Shown: positions 10,041 to 18,877, counted from the stretch's first letter. The stretch is DNA of 64,000 nucleotides from Modicisalibacter ilicicola DSM 19980 (GCF_900128925.1 NZ_FQUJ01000002.1:96856-160855); one strand, 5' to 3'. A program made the numbers and translations. The notes: generated by a model not told the origin, from the sequence alone.

Positions 10041-10382
10041 ATGAGGCTGTTGATGCACTACCGCCATTGGAGTCATGTGGTGCTGCTTGGCCTGCTACCC
10101 ATGCTGGCCACGGCCGACCCCAGCCCGAGCCGGCAGGCCGAACTCGAGACACTCTTGTATCAGGATTGCGGTTCCTGCCATGGCATGACCCTGAAGGGGG
10201 GGCTAGGCCCCTCCCTGTCGCCGGAGCGGATGGAGCGTTTTTCCGCCGAGGCCGTGACCGGCATCATCCTCTATGGAGTGCCGGGTACCGCCATGCCCGG
10301 CTGGTCGGACCTGTTGACCGAACAGGAAGCCGCCTGGCTTGCCGATCAGCTCAAGCAAGAGCCTCCCCCTTCTTCACGCTGA
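10041..10382 (+). CDS. nirC: NirC, periplasmic monoheme cytochrome c
   Basis: 113 residues: a signal peptide (hydrophobic HVVLLGLLPMLATA) then one class I cytochrome c domain with CGSCHG near residue 46 and a likely Met ligand in GTAMPGW. NirC supplies or takes electrons during d1 maturation and can donate to NirS. The frame stays open to a GTG at 9990, but that lies before the predicted transcription start. nirF follows 35 bp later. Confidence 0.85.
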   Translation: MRLLMHYRHWSHVVLLGLLPMLATADPSPSRQAELETLLYQDCGSCHGMTLKGGLGPSLSPERMERFSAEAVTGIILYGVPGTAMPGWSDLLTEQEAAWLADQLKQEPPPSSR

Positions 10383-10417
10383 TCTCTCTTTTACCCTGAC
10401 TCAAGGAAATCGTCTCG

Positions 10418-11623
10418 ATGCCCCTGCCGTTTTCTCTCAAGCCACTCTTGCTGGGCGGTGCCCTCACGCTTCTCGCTGGTTGCCAGGCGATGAACCCCGC
10501 AGCCGAACTCCGTGGTACCGGCGATCTCGGCGTCGTGGTGGAGCGCGCCACGGGCAGCCTGGCCCTCGTCGATACCAGCGAGCGCGAGATCATCGATCGC
10601 GTCGAGGGCCTCGGCGATCTTTCTCATGCCTCGGTCAAGTTCTCCCGGGACGCACGCTATGCCTTCGTCTTCGGCCGGGATGGCGGCCTCACCAAGGTCG
10701 ACCTGCTGACCGGCGAGATCGTCGAGCGGGTCATTCAGTCCGGCAACAGCATCGGCGGGGCGATCTCCCAGGATGGCAACTACGTGGCGGTGGCCAACTA
10801 CGAGCCCGGCGGGGTCAAGGTGTTCGCCAGTGACGACCTGGAGCTGATAGCCGACATCCCGGCGACCTACGAAAACGCGAGCGGCGAGACCGAGCGCTCC
10901 AAGACCGTGGGACTGGTCGATGCTCCGGGCAACACCTTCGTCGTCAGTCTGTTCGAGGCCGGCGAGATCTGGACCCTGGACATGGCCACCGACGACCCCA
11001 AGGTGCAGCGCTACCAGGAGGTAGGCGAGATGCCGTACGATGCCCTGATCAGCCCCAGCGGTCGTTACTACATCGCCGGCCTGTTCGGCGAGGACGGACT
11101 GGCACTGCTGGATATGTGGCATCCCGAGGCGGGGGTCAAACGCATCCTGCCCGACTACGGGCGTGGCGAGAAGCGCCTGCCGGTCTACAAGATGCCGCAC
11201 CTGGAAGGCTGGGCCCTGGCCGGCGATCAGGCCTTCTTCCCCGCCGTGGGCCGGCATGAAGTCCTCGTTGCCGACACCGGTGACTGGTCACTGATCGAGC
11301 GCATCCCGGTGCAGGGTCAGCCGGTGTTCGTGATGAGCCGCCCGGATGAGCGTCAGGTGTGGGTCAGCTTCGCCCACCCGAAAAACGATGTGGTGCAGGT
11401 CATCGACACCCAGAGTCATGAGGTCGTCAAGACCCTGGCAGCCGGGGATTCCATCCTGCACATGGAGTTCACCCCGCGCGGCGAGCACGTCTGGATCTCG
11501 GCCCGGGACAGCGATCACGTCAAGGTCTACGACACCGAGACCTTCGAGGAACTGGCCACGCTGCCCGCCGAGTCGCCCAGCGGCATCTTCTTTACCGACC
11601 GGGCGCATCGCATCGGACTGTGA
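10418..11623 (+). CDS. nirF: NirF, heme d1 biosynthesis lipoprotein
   Basis: 401 residues. The N-terminus ends in a lipobox, LLAGC, so the protein should be a lipid-anchored periplasmic protein. The rest is a d1-type eight-bladed propeller related to NirS and NirN without any CxxCH. NirF acts in the late periplasmic steps of heme d1 assembly. The location on the opposite strand from nirS, in a two-gene nirC-nirF unit, differs from the single nirSMCFDLGHJEN order of Pseudomonas aeruginosa. AAGGAAA lies before the ATG. Confidence 0.93.
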   Translation: MPLPFSLKPLLLGGALTLLAGCQAMNPAAELRGTGDLGVVVERATGSLALVDTSEREIIDRVEGLGDLSHASVKFSRDARYAFVFGRDGGLTKVDLLTGEIVERVIQSGNSIGGAISQDGNYVAVANYEPGGVKVFASDDLELIADIPATYENASGETERSKTVGLVDAPGNTFVVSLFEAGEIWTLDMATDDPKVQRYQEVGEMPYDALISPSGRYYIAGLFGEDGLALLDMWHPEAGVKRILPDYGRGEKRLPVYKMPHLEGWALAGDQAFFPAVGRHEVLVADTGDWSLIERIPVQGQPVFVMSRPDERQVWVSFAHPKNDVVQVIDTQSHEVVKTLAAGDSILHMEFTPRGEHVWISARDSDHVKVYDTETFEELATLPAESPSGIFFTDRAHRIGL

Positions 11624-11755
11624 GTTCTCCGAGCGCTAGTTGTCGAGGTCTGCCAGTCCGGCCAGCTGCTTGCCAAGGCTGTCACCCGCAAAAGGATCGG
11701 TGAAGGCTCGAGGGGCGTTATACAGTCCCTCGATGGTGTTCTCTCGACAACATCG

Positions 11756-11904
11756 ATGCCTGCCCACAAGGGATCCTGGTGGCCGGTATGGCAAGCCTGG
11801 CTGGTGGAACGCTCTTCCAAGGAAAAGATCGATCCTCCGGCGATGGGCGGCGAACCCTATTCGCCTCTCATCGACGCCCGGGCACCTACGTACTGCAGCA
11901 ATGA
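11756..11904 (+). pseudogene. phaC: 3' remnant of PHA synthase phaC with a 1-base deletion
   Basis: The plus strand encodes KGSWWPVWQAWLVERSSKEK and then a PPAMGG segment, the C-terminal region of class I poly-hydroxyalkanoate synthases. Near 11877 the frame shifts by one missing base; inserting one C after GACGCC restores a PGTYVLQQ-stop ending, the usual PhaC terminus. No upstream PhaC sequence is present. The 11624-11755 stretch before it shows no clear gene; its minus strand has a short protein-like tail ending at 11636 that I cannot identify. The piece is a decayed fragment left by rearrangement. Confidence 0.75.
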
Positions 11905-11992
11905 TGCTCTTTTCTTCTCCACGATCGGCCATCATAAGCAGATGACCGGGGGTCACTTGTTTGCAAGCATTCCTGACGCAGTGTAAAAACAC

Positions 11993-12544
11993 TCAGCGCC
12001 GCTTGTAACCGGTCACCATGGCGCGAATCAGGTTTTCCCGATGACGCACGCTTTCGTAGATCGCCCCCGCGACGTGCAGGGCGATCGCCACAAGCGTGAC
12101 GTTCACCGCTATCTCGTGCACCTCCTCGATCGTCTTGCTGCCCCAGCCCCAGTCGGTAGTCAGCAGCCAGCCGCTGACGCCGATCACCCCGACGGCGACG
12201 AGCAGGAAAAGAATCATGATCGCCGCTGCAGGGTTGTGGCCAAGATAGCGCGGTTCCTGGCCCTTCAAGGCACGACGCATATAATCGATCAGTTTAGCCG
12301 GCCCCGGCACGAAGTCGCTGAAACGCGCATGAGGACTGCCGATCACGCCCCAAATCAGGCGAAACGCCACCAGGCCCAAGGCTACGTAGCCGGCCCATTC
12401 ATGAATAGTACGGTTACCTTCCACGATGAAGTAGGCGACGGCAAAGGCCGTCACCAGACTCCAATGGAAGATGCGCACCGCCGGGTCCCAGACCTTGACC
12501 CGGTCATCCCGGGTCGCGGGGCTCGTCTCCCGGTTATCAGTCAT
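11993..12544 (-). CDS. Cytochrome b561-type membrane protein
   Basis: 183 residues, four transmembrane helices. HWSLVTAFAVAY, then a second His in the HEWAGYVALGLVAFRLIWG helix, and later HEIAVNVTLVAIALHVAGA provide the paired His ligands of two b hemes. The family moves electrons between quinol and periplasmic acceptors. GGAGG precedes the ATG at 12544. The start overlaps by 8 bp the stop of an upstream PepSY protein, so the two are translated together; the partner of this cytochrome is therefore likely the PepSY protein. The substrate is unknown. Confidence 0.85.
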   Translation of the reverse strand: MTDNRETSPATRDDRVKVWDPAVRIFHWSLVTAFAVAYFIVEGNRTIHEWAGYVALGLVAFRLIWGVIGSPHARFSDFVPGPAKLIDYMRRALKGQEPRYLGHNPAAAIMILFLLVAVGVIGVSGWLLTTDWGWGSKTIEEVHEIAVNVTLVAIALHVAGAIYESVRHRENLIRAMVTGYKRR

Positions 12545-12812
12545 TGCGATGCTCCTCCACGGCTTCGCCATTGACCGGATTGAAGTAGATCTCGACCTTG
12601 ACCCCTTCCTTGTCCTCCCCATAAATTTCGTAGCAATTAGTGTCGGTAACGACGAATCGATCAATCTGATAACCCTGATCCTTGAGCTGCTGTTGCATGG
12701 CCTCCTCGCCCATCCATTCGGATTCCGGCGCATCGGTGCACTGGGGAGCGGCAACGGCGACACCGGCAAACGACAGGGCGGCAGCGGCAACGAGCACATG
12801 ACGAATTTGCAT
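12537..12812 (-). CDS. Small exported PepSY-domain protein
   Basis: 91 residues: signal peptide ending VAVAA, then one PepSY-like domain (VKVEIYFNPVNGEAV). Two cysteines, in QCTDAP and NCYE, could form a disulfide. It is a paralogue of the protein at 19700: both share a Cys, a W, the (M/R)QQL...G motif and CYE..G.D..G..VE. GGAGAG precedes the ATG. It heads a two-gene unit with cytochrome b561. The PepSY role is usually binding or inhibiting a partner in the periplasm; the ligand here is not known. Confidence 0.8.
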   Translation of the reverse strand: MQIRHVLVAAAALSFAGVAVAAPQCTDAPESEWMGEEAMQQQLKDQGYQIDRFVVTDTNCYEIYGEDKEGVKVEIYFNPVNGEAVEEHRND

Positions 12813-12997
12813 ATTGACTCTCCTTTTCACGGTCTTGATCGCGTCTTGCGAGTACATGCCGAATCGGCATGTTGTCATGATGGCAGCACAACCTTACGGA
12901 AGACTTACAAAGGAAAGATTTTTCATCGAAGCATTCGGGAAAGGGAAGCCACAGACATATCCCCACGAAGATCGCAGGGATATAAAAAAAGAACGGG

Positions 12998-13435
12998 TTA
13001 CTGAGCGATTTCGATATCGATCACCAACTCCTTCTCGCTGTTCAGGGAACTGGTGATCAGACAATTCTGCTCCGCCTTCTCGAGGCAGCGCTCGGCCTTT
13101 CGGCGGTCATCGTCGCTCGAAAGCGTCAGGCTCGGCTTGAGGATGAAGCGCGTGAAGCGCGTGATTCTATCTTCCTTTTCAAGGATGCCCTCGACCTCGC
13201 AGCTCAGGCTTTTCCACTCGAGTTTCGATGCTCGCGCCACGGCACGAAATGACAGGATGAAGCAGTCGGCAACGGCGGCCACCAGCAGTGTCTCCGGCGA
13301 CCAGTAGCCCGACGGCCCATTGAATTCCGGAGGAGGATTCGTCTCCAGCGTCGGCAATTCAGCTCCGCTGACCGAAACGCTTCCTTCCCGGCCTCCCGAA
13401 GCCGAGACCCGGTAATGATGGGGATACTCCTGCAT
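12998..13435 (-). CDS. OsmC/Ohr family protein
   Basis: 145 residues. The two reactive cysteines of the family are visible, in VADCFILSF and EQNCLITSSL, set in the usual OsmC spacing, and the YWSPETLLVAAVADC lead-in is typical. The family reduces organic hydroperoxides with lipoylated or thiol partners. The ATG at 13435 follows GAGGA; upstream residues in the open frame are not homologous-looking. It lies 68 bp after ccpA, with a long stem-loop between, so it is probably a separate unit. Peroxidase neighbours fit an antioxidant role. Confidence 0.85.
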   Translation of the reverse strand: MQEYPHHYRVSASGGREGSVSVSGAELPTLETNPPPEFNGPSGYWSPETLLVAAVADCFILSFRAVARASKLEWKSLSCEVEGILEKEDRITRFTRFILKPSLTLSSDDDRRKAERCLEKAEQNCLITSSLNSEKELVIDIEIAQ

Positions 13436-13460
13436 GAAACAGAGTCCTCTATTAATACCC

Positions 13461-13499
13461 AATGACGACGTGGCTCGAGTATCGTGCCACGTCGTCATT
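13461..13499 (-). terminator. Perfect 14-bp stem-loop between ccpA and the OsmC-like gene
   Basis: AATGACGACGTGGC and GCCACGTCGTCATT pair perfectly with an 11-nt loop, starting 4 bp after the ccpA stop. There is no U-run, so it could end transcription weakly or stabilise the ccpA message. Confidence 0.6.
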
Positions 13500-13503
13500 C
13501 AGC

Positions 13504-14556
13504 TTATTGATCGATACCCAGCTGCGGTTGTGGGGTTTCTGCGGTGCTCGGCGGCAGAATGGGATACGCCACCTTGGGCTGTTCACCAGTCAGGCTATGT
13601 AGAAACGCGGTGATCGAATTCACTTCCTCGTCATTCAATTCCGCTCCGAGTTGCGCCGATCCCATCACCGCCACGGCCTGCTTCAGGTCCCAGGCCTTGC
13701 CGCTGTGGAAATACGGTGGCGTCAGGGCAATGTTGCGCAAGCTCGGTACCTTGTAGACGTACTCGTCCGAGGCGGACTGCGTCACTTCGAAACGCCCCTT
13801 GTCTTCCCGCGGCAGGAAGTCGGCGCCGGGTTGTTCCACCACACCGAAGGGCTGGTACTGATCGCCCCCGAGGTTGACGCCGCTATGGCAGGCGGCGCAG
13901 CCCTTGTTGACGAACAGCTCGAGGCCGGTCTTCTGCTGCTCGGTCAGGGCGTCGGCATCGCCCTGGAGGTATTGGTCGAAGGGCGCGTTGGGGGTGATCA
14001 GCGTGGCCTCGAAAAGGGCAATGACATCCTGGATATTGCCGATGGTGATGGGATCCTCCGCCTTGGGGAAGGCCTCCTCGAAAACGGCCTGGTAACCGGG
14101 AATGCCTTTGATCATCTCTACCGCATGCTCATGGGTGATGGCCATTTCCACCGGATTGACCAGGGGGCCGCCCGCCTGTTCGGCGAGATCCTCGGCACGC
14201 CCATCCCAGAACTGGGCGGTATTAAAGACCGCGTTGAGCACCGTGGGCGAGTTGCGCCTGCCCATTTGCCAGCCGTGGCCTACCGAGGTTTCCAGCATGT
14301 CGGTGCCGCCGAGCCCCACCTGATGGCAGGAGTTGCAGCTGATGGTGTGGCTCTTGGACAGCCGCGGCTCGAAGTAAAGCATCTTGCCGAGTTCCACCTT
14401 GGCCGGCGAACTGGGATTACCCTCGAGCTCCGGTGGTTCCTGAGGGATCGGCTTGAACAGTCCTTGAGCCTGGCTCATCAGCTTATCCTCGGCAGCCATG
14501 GCCGCACCGGCCAACGCCATACCCGCCACCATCAGTACCAGGTTATGCTTTTGCAT
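13504..14556 (-). CDS. ccpA: Diheme cytochrome c peroxidase
   Basis: 350 residues: signal peptide ending GAAMA, then two c-type heme domains with CNSCHQ and CAACHS. The low-potential domain precedes the electron-transferring domain, as in bacterial CCP/MauG-family peroxidases. It reduces H2O2 to water in the periplasm with electrons from cytochrome c. GGGAG lies before the ATG. A perfect FNR/DNR box 164 bp upstream with a TATAAA -10 at the right distance indicates induction at low oxygen, as known for CCP in other denitrifiers. Confidence 0.93.
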   Translation of the reverse strand: MQKHNLVLMVAGMALAGAAMAAEDKLMSQAQGLFKPIPQEPPELEGNPSSPAKVELGKMLYFEPRLSKSHTISCNSCHQVGLGGTDMLETSVGHGWQMGRRNSPTVLNAVFNTAQFWDGRAEDLAEQAGGPLVNPVEMAITHEHAVEMIKGIPGYQAVFEEAFPKAEDPITIGNIQDVIALFEATLITPNAPFDQYLQGDADALTEQQKTGLELFVNKGCAACHSGVNLGGDQYQPFGVVEQPGADFLPREDKGRFEVTQSASDEYVYKVPSLRNIALTPPYFHSGKAWDLKQAVAVMGSAQLGAELNDEEVNSITAFLHSLTGEQPKVAYPILPPSTAETPQPQLGIDQ

Positions 14557-14719
14557 GATGATCTCCCTTGTCCATGCTGCGATGGATTGCCTAGCTAGAG
14601 CATTGATGCATACGCGCCTTACAGGAAACTTAAGGCCGAGGTATTAGCAGCTTCCTTGCTAGCCTCGTTTCGACTCCGCAGCTTCACTTTATAATTTGGC
14701 TAACTGACCAGCCTCTGTC

Positions 14720-14733
14720 TTGATGTGGATCAA
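14720..14733 (-). promoter_or_regulatory. Perfect FNR/DNR-type box between ccpA and the alcohol dehydrogenase
   Basis: TTGATGTGGATCAA matches TTGAT-N4-ATCAA at 10/10. On the ccpA side a TATAAA/ATTATA -10 lies at 14688-14696, which fits class II activation with the box near -42. On the dehydrogenase side the expected -10 position holds only ATCATG. The box therefore most likely serves ccpA, with a 130-nt leader. Confidence 0.85.
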
Positions 14734-14822
14734 GGAGTCGTGAACGGAAGCTGCCATCATGAAGTGGCAATGCGTGGCATTGGCTGCCAACGGCAGCTTT
14801 TCATCATCAAGGAGAAAGCATC

Positions 14823-15854
14823 ATGAAAGCATTGGTATTTCATGGCCCTGGCGAACGCCGCTGGGAGGATAAGCCGCGCCCGAGTATCGACAAGCCTACG
14901 GACGCGGTGGTACGCATCACCCATACCACCATCTGCGGCACCGACCTGCATATCCTCAAGGGCGACGTACCCGCCGTGAAGGATGGCCGCATTCTGGGCC
15001 ACGAAGGCGTGGGAGTGGTCGAGGAAGTCGGTGATGGCGTGAGCAACATCCAGGTCGGCGACGAGGTGCTGATCTCCTGCGTCACTTCCTGCGGCCGCTG
15101 CGACTACTGCAAGCGCGGCGTCTATTCCCACTGCCGCGATGGCGGCTGGATCCTCGGTCATCTGATCGACGGCACCCAGGCCGAGTACGTGCGTATCCCC
15201 CATGCGGACAACAGCCTCTACCCGCTACCCAAGGGGATCGATCACGCCGCGGCGGTGATGCTCAGCGACATCCTGCCCACCGGCCACGAGATCGGCGCCC
15301 TGAACGGGGAGGTCAAGCTCGGCGACACCGTGGCCATCGTCGGCGCCGGCCCCATCGGCCTGGCGGCGCTGATGACCTCACGCTTCTACTCTCCCGCGCG
15401 AATCATCATGATCGACCCGGACGAGAACCGCCTGGCCATGGCCAAGCAGCTCGGCGCTACCGACACCATCGCTCGGGACCCGCTCGAGGCCATCGACAAG
15501 CTGACCGGCGGCGAAGGCGTGGATGTGGCCATGGAGGCGGTGGGCATTCCCGAGACCTTCGATGTCTGTCAGCGCATCGTTCGACCGGGCGGGCATATCG
15601 CCAACATCGGTGTGCATGGCAAGAGCGTCGACCTCCAGCTTCAGGATCTGTGGATCAAGAACATCACCCTGCGTACCGGCCTGGTGAACACCGACACTAT
15701 CCCGGTACTGATGCGCGTCGTCGAGAGCGGCGGCGTCGAGCCCGCAGGACTGGTGACCCACCGCTTCAAGCTCGATGACATCGAGAAGGCCTACGACATC
15801 TTCAGCGAAGCGGCGAAGGAGCAGGCCATCAAGATGCTGCTGACCGTCGAGTGA
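14823..15854 (+). CDS. Zinc-dependent alcohol dehydrogenase, MDR superfamily
   Basis: 343 residues. The catalytic zinc site is seen as CGTDLH near residue 39 with GHEGVGVVEEVG, the structural zinc as CGRCDYCKRGVYSHC, and the NAD(P)-binding Rossmann motif as GAGPIG near residue 175. The sequence resembles isopropanol or NAD-dependent threonine-type secondary alcohol dehydrogenases; the substrate cannot be set from sequence. AAGGAGAAAGCATC precedes the ATG. It is a single-gene unit ended by a stem-loop at 15877. Confidence 0.88.
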   Translation: MKALVFHGPGERRWEDKPRPSIDKPTDAVVRITHTTICGTDLHILKGDVPAVKDGRILGHEGVGVVEEVGDGVSNIQVGDEVLISCVTSCGRCDYCKRGVYSHCRDGGWILGHLIDGTQAEYVRIPHADNSLYPLPKGIDHAAAVMLSDILPTGHEIGALNGEVKLGDTVAIVGAGPIGLAALMTSRFYSPARIIMIDPDENRLAMAKQLGATDTIARDPLEAIDKLTGGEGVDVAMEAVGIPETFDVCQRIVRPGGHIANIGVHGKSVDLQLQDLWIKNITLRTGLVNTDTIPVLMRVVESGGVEPAGLVTHRFKLDDIEKAYDIFSEAAKEQAIKMLLTVE

Positions 15855-15876
15855 GGATTGAAAGCTGGTGAAAGAT

Positions 15877-15933
15877 GGTGCCAGACGCGATCGTAGTGGA
15901 CGTCAATTCCTGCGCCTGGCACCCAGCATTTTT
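15877..15933 (+). terminator. Terminator after the alcohol dehydrogenase gene
   Basis: GGTGCCAG and CTGGCACC, extended by the nearby ACGC/GCGC, pair across a 31-nt loop and are followed by TTTTT. It lies 23 bp after the stop codon and before a convergent gene. Confidence 0.6.
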
Positions 15934-15977
15934 ACAGCGCTCTTTCCTTCACCCTTCCCATCGTTCATAGCGAACGA

Positions 15978-16307
15978 TTAGAGTTCATGCAACGTGATGC
16001 CGAGCCCTCTCGACCACTCCAGCACCTTGTCGCGGTGCTCCGTAACGGCGGCCTGAGGTATGCGAGGCATGGGCTCCGGGGAAGACGACGTGACCTCCAC
16101 ATCAGGCATTGGAGCCTCGGCCAGAGGCAGCGTGACACCCAACCCTCTGGACCACTCCTGTAGCTTGTCGTGATGCTCCATGAAGGCGACCTGCGGTATT
16201 CGGGGCGTGATCTCTCCCGAAGCCGGCTCTGCCGCTACCGCGGAGACAGCGGCGCCGGCCAGGAACATCGCACCGCTAACGAGGCCAATGATATGACGAC
16301 GGTTCAT
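15978..16307 (-). CDS. Small exported protein with a duplicated EHxDKxxEWSRGLG motif
   Basis: 109 residues. After a signal peptide (residues 1-26, ending SAVAA) the mature part consists of two copies of a unit of about 24 residues, PRIPQxAxxEHxDKxxEWSRGLGxTL, joined by an acidic serine-proline linker. GGAGGA precedes the ATG at 16307, which is preferred over upstream ATGs. I do not recognise the family. The WSRGL core with charged flanks suggests a short amphipathic helix that binds something twice. There is no operon partner. Confidence 0.7.
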   Translation of the reverse strand: MNRRHIIGLVSGAMFLAGAAVSAVAAEPASGEITPRIPQVAFMEHHDKLQEWSRGLGVTLPLAEAPMPDVEVTSSSPEPMPRIPQAAVTEHRDKVLEWSRGLGITLHEL

Positions 16308-16396
16308 GACGATATCCTCCTTCCTCATCAATCGAGGAAGTTTGACTGCCGAGCGGAGGCTTCCACTCGATTCATGAACAGTCTGGCAAGTCAGGC

Positions 16397-16560
16397 TTAC
16401 ACGGCGCTGAACGAACCCAAAAATCGAGGTATTTTTTCGACTCGCGCCGGCTCGCCCTGGGCGACCAGCCGCCCCATGTTGATCAGCGCCAGCTCATCGC
16501 TGTATTCCGCCTCGTCCATGTAGTGGGTAGTCACGAAGACCGTGGTGCCCCCGGCGGGCG
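16397..16560 (-). pseudogene. C-terminal remnant of an ABC-transporter ATPase
   Basis: The minus strand reads GGTTVFVTTHYMDEAEYSDE followed by LALINMGRLVAQGEP, the H-loop and following strand of a drug-type ABC ATPase. Walker A, the signature and Walker B regions are missing and no start is present. It ends at a stop at 16397. The remaining sequence from 16320 to 16615 holds no other gene. Confidence 0.75.
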
Positions 16561-16615
16561 CTACTCGCCGATGACTTCTTGCCATAGCTCGTTGCCACAG
16601 CTCGACACGACCCGA

Positions 16616-17374
16616 TCACATCCCGACGCCGAACAGCGTCTGGGCGAGATGGCCGGTGAGGAAGGCCAATCCCGCTGCCGCGCCACCGATCAGCAGAGTG
16701 CGCAGCCCCGACGTCAGCACCGGTTGGTGATAGACCAGGCTCTTGCCCATGCCGATCAGAAAGAACATCAGCCCGGCCACCAACAGACTCGCAAGGAACT
16801 GCCGAGTAGTGTCCAGGCCTGGCAGCGCATAGGGCAGCAGCGGCATGGCCCCCACCACCAGGAAGGCGACGAAGGTGGTCAACGCCGAGCGCAGTGGACT
16901 CAGCCCCTCGGTCTGCAGGCCGTGTTCTTCGCGGACCATGGTTTCCACCCACAACTCGCGGTCGCTGCATATCGTCTCCACCACCCGCTCCAGGATTTCG
17001 CCCGCGAAGCCCTTGCGCTGAAAGATCTGGCGAATCTCCTCGCGCTCACCCTCCGGCACCTGGTCAATATAATGATGCTCGCTGCGGCGCACTCCCTCGA
17101 CATGCTCGCGCCGGGCCTGGATCGCCTCGTAATTGCTGATCGCCATGCTAAAGCCGTCTGCCAGAAGATTAGCCACGCCCAGTACCAGGGCGACCGTGGC
17201 CGAGAAGCCCGCCCCGAAAGCCCCAGAGACCACCGCGAAGGTGGTCACGCAGCCGTCGATGCCGCCAAGGATGGCATCGGGTAGGTTCTGCACGCGGGAC
17301 GGCTCGCGTAGCCGGTGGCGAATGACCTCCGGGCGATGTTGGTGCTCCAGTGACTCGCGTCTCTTGCCGGTCAT
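16616..17374 (-). CDS. VIT1/CCC1 family iron or manganese transporter
   Basis: 252 residues. DAILGGIDGCVTTFAVVSGA is the first membrane helix of the family, and ANLLADGFSMAISNYEA the second. A charged cytoplasmic segment with EEREEIRQIF and later EEHGL follows, then three more helices. VIT-type proteins export Fe2+/Mn2+ from the cytoplasm. GGGAGAAGG precedes the ATG at 17374; the longer open frame is not used. It stands between a gene remnant and a two-component system. Confidence 0.88.
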   Translation of the reverse strand: MTGKRRESLEHQHRPEVIRHRLREPSRVQNLPDAILGGIDGCVTTFAVVSGAFGAGFSATVALVLGVANLLADGFSMAISNYEAIQARREHVEGVRRSEHHYIDQVPEGEREEIRQIFQRKGFAGEILERVVETICSDRELWVETMVREEHGLQTEGLSPLRSALTTFVAFLVVGAMPLLPYALPGLDTTRQFLASLLVAGLMFFLIGMGKSLVYHQPVLTSGLRTLLIGGAAAGLAFLTGHLAQTLFGVGM

Positions 17375-17551
17375 GACCTTCTCCCGGGGTGTTCCGTCCG
17401 CTCTTTGCTGTGCTGAATGCGCCTGTCCTGACCGCCACATGCCAGCCATCAGCTTGGCATACCAGGCGAGCAAGGAGGAGTATTGGTCGACGCATGCCGC
17501 GAGCTTTGAAGCCCTTCCAAGGAATAAACCATACTGATTTACCAGATACGC

Positions 17552-18877
17552 TCACGGTGGGAGCCATAGGCTCGCCTCGAAGCCATCCCCGCGCCCCGTA
17601 GCGGGGGAGATAAGCGTCAGGGTAGCGCCAGATCCCGTGGCGATCGCCTGGGCGATGGCGAGCCCAAGGCCGGAGCCGTCGGCCCGACTATTCGCCCGAG
17701 TGAAACGATCGGTCAGCCGAACGAGATCCTCCGCGGGCACTACCGGCCCCGCGTTTATCACGCGCAACACGCCCTCGCTCGATACGGCGACCTCGACGGG
17801 CCGATCTTCCCGCCCATGCTTCAGGGCATTTTCGATCAAATTGCGCAGCAGGATCGCCAGGGCATCCGGATCGATCGATGAAACAATTTGTTTTTCCTTG
17901 GGCAGCGATAGTTCGAGGCGAGTGTCGTATGAGCGACGAAAGTCGTCGACGACGTGGATGACGACCGGCAGCACGTCCTGGGGCGTCTCGACCAGCAGCC
18001 CTCCGCTTTCCGCCTTGGCCAGCTGCATCAGCTTCTCCGAGAGTCGGGACAGCTCGCGTAGCGAGGCCTCGATCCGCCACGCCCGATCCTGTAGCGGCCC
18101 CGGGGGTGCTTCACGGCGCAGACGCTGCACCTGCGCCAAGGCCGCGGCCAACGGTGTGCGCAGCTCATGGGCGCTATTGGCGGTGAAGCTGCGTTCGGCC
18201 TCCAGCACTCGGCGCAACCGCGCCAGCAGCTGATCCACCGCCACGGCGACAGGCACGAGTTCCGCCGGCAGGCGTGGCGCCTCGACCGGGGATAGATCCC
18301 CGGCGTCACGTTCCTCGAGCGCCTGCCGATAGGCCAGCAGGCCACCCAGGCTGTGACGCACCAACCACCAGATGCCGGCCAGGCTGAGCGGCACCAGTAC
18401 CGCCAGAGGCAGCAGCAGCATCGCCAGCATCTCCCGGGTCGCCCGGTGGCGATAGGTCAGCGGTTCGGCAACCTCGATGAAGAAGGTATCGCTGACCGCG
18501 GAAGTGCCGTAGAGCCGGTGCGTCGCGGTGCTGCGCAATCCCATTTGAGGTGTTTCGGGAAAGACGGATAGGTCGACGTCGTGGGATATGAGCAAGGGAA
18601 TGCCGTTCGCGCCCCGCACCAGATAGGTGATGTATTCCTCATGAGGGCGTAGAGAAGCGACCTGCTGGAGCAGGTCGGAGCTTTCCCGGTTGAAGATCTC
18701 GACGACGGCCAGAGACAGGATGCGTTGCGCGGTCTCTTCCAGGGAGCTGTCGAGGGTTCTGTCGATGGTATGTTGCACGATGAATACCGTTAGCGTGGTC
18801 GCGACGAGCCAAAGCGCCGCCACGCCCAGGGTCAGGCCGATCCCGAGACGACGCTGCAGGCTGACCGGCTGGCTCAC
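17552..18877 (-). CDS. Two-component sensor histidine kinase
   Basis: 441 residues. Two membrane helices (about 13-35 and 155-180) enclose a periplasmic sensor domain of about 120 residues. Then come a HAMP-like segment, the phosphoacceptor motif SAHELRTPLAA near residue 240, the N-box NLIENALKHG and the G-box GSGLGLAIAQAIA. It belongs to the EnvZ/QseC-type class. The start overlaps the response regulator stop (ATGA). The signal is not evident; the divergent PepSY/flavoreductase genes are probable targets. Confidence 0.92.
   Translation of the reverse strand: MSQPVSLQRRLGIGLTLGVAALWLVATTLTVFIVQHTIDRTLDSSLEETAQRILSLAVVEIFNRESSDLLQQVASLRPHEEYITYLVRGANGIPLLISHDVDLSVFPETPQMGLRSTATHRLYGTSAVSDTFFIEVAEPLTYRHRATREMLAMLLLPLAVLVPLSLAGIWWLVRHSLGGLLAYRQALEERDAGDLSPVEAPRLPAELVPVAVAVDQLLARLRRVLEAERSFTANSAHELRTPLAAALAQVQRLRREAPPGPLQDRAWRIEASLRELSRLSEKLMQLAKAESGGLLVETPQDVLPVVIHVVDDFRRSYDTRLELSLPKEKQIVSSIDPDALAILLRNLIENALKHGREDRPVEVAVSSEGVLRVINAGPVVPAEDLVRLTDRFTRANSRADGSGLGLAIAQAIATGSGATLTLISPATGRGDGFEASLWLPP

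Noticed and set aside
11636-11745. Minus-strand tail with EGLYNAPRAFTDPFAGDSLG before a stop
   Set aside because: It reads like a protein C-terminus but no family is recognised and the upstream part of the frame is the shadow of the phaC remnant.
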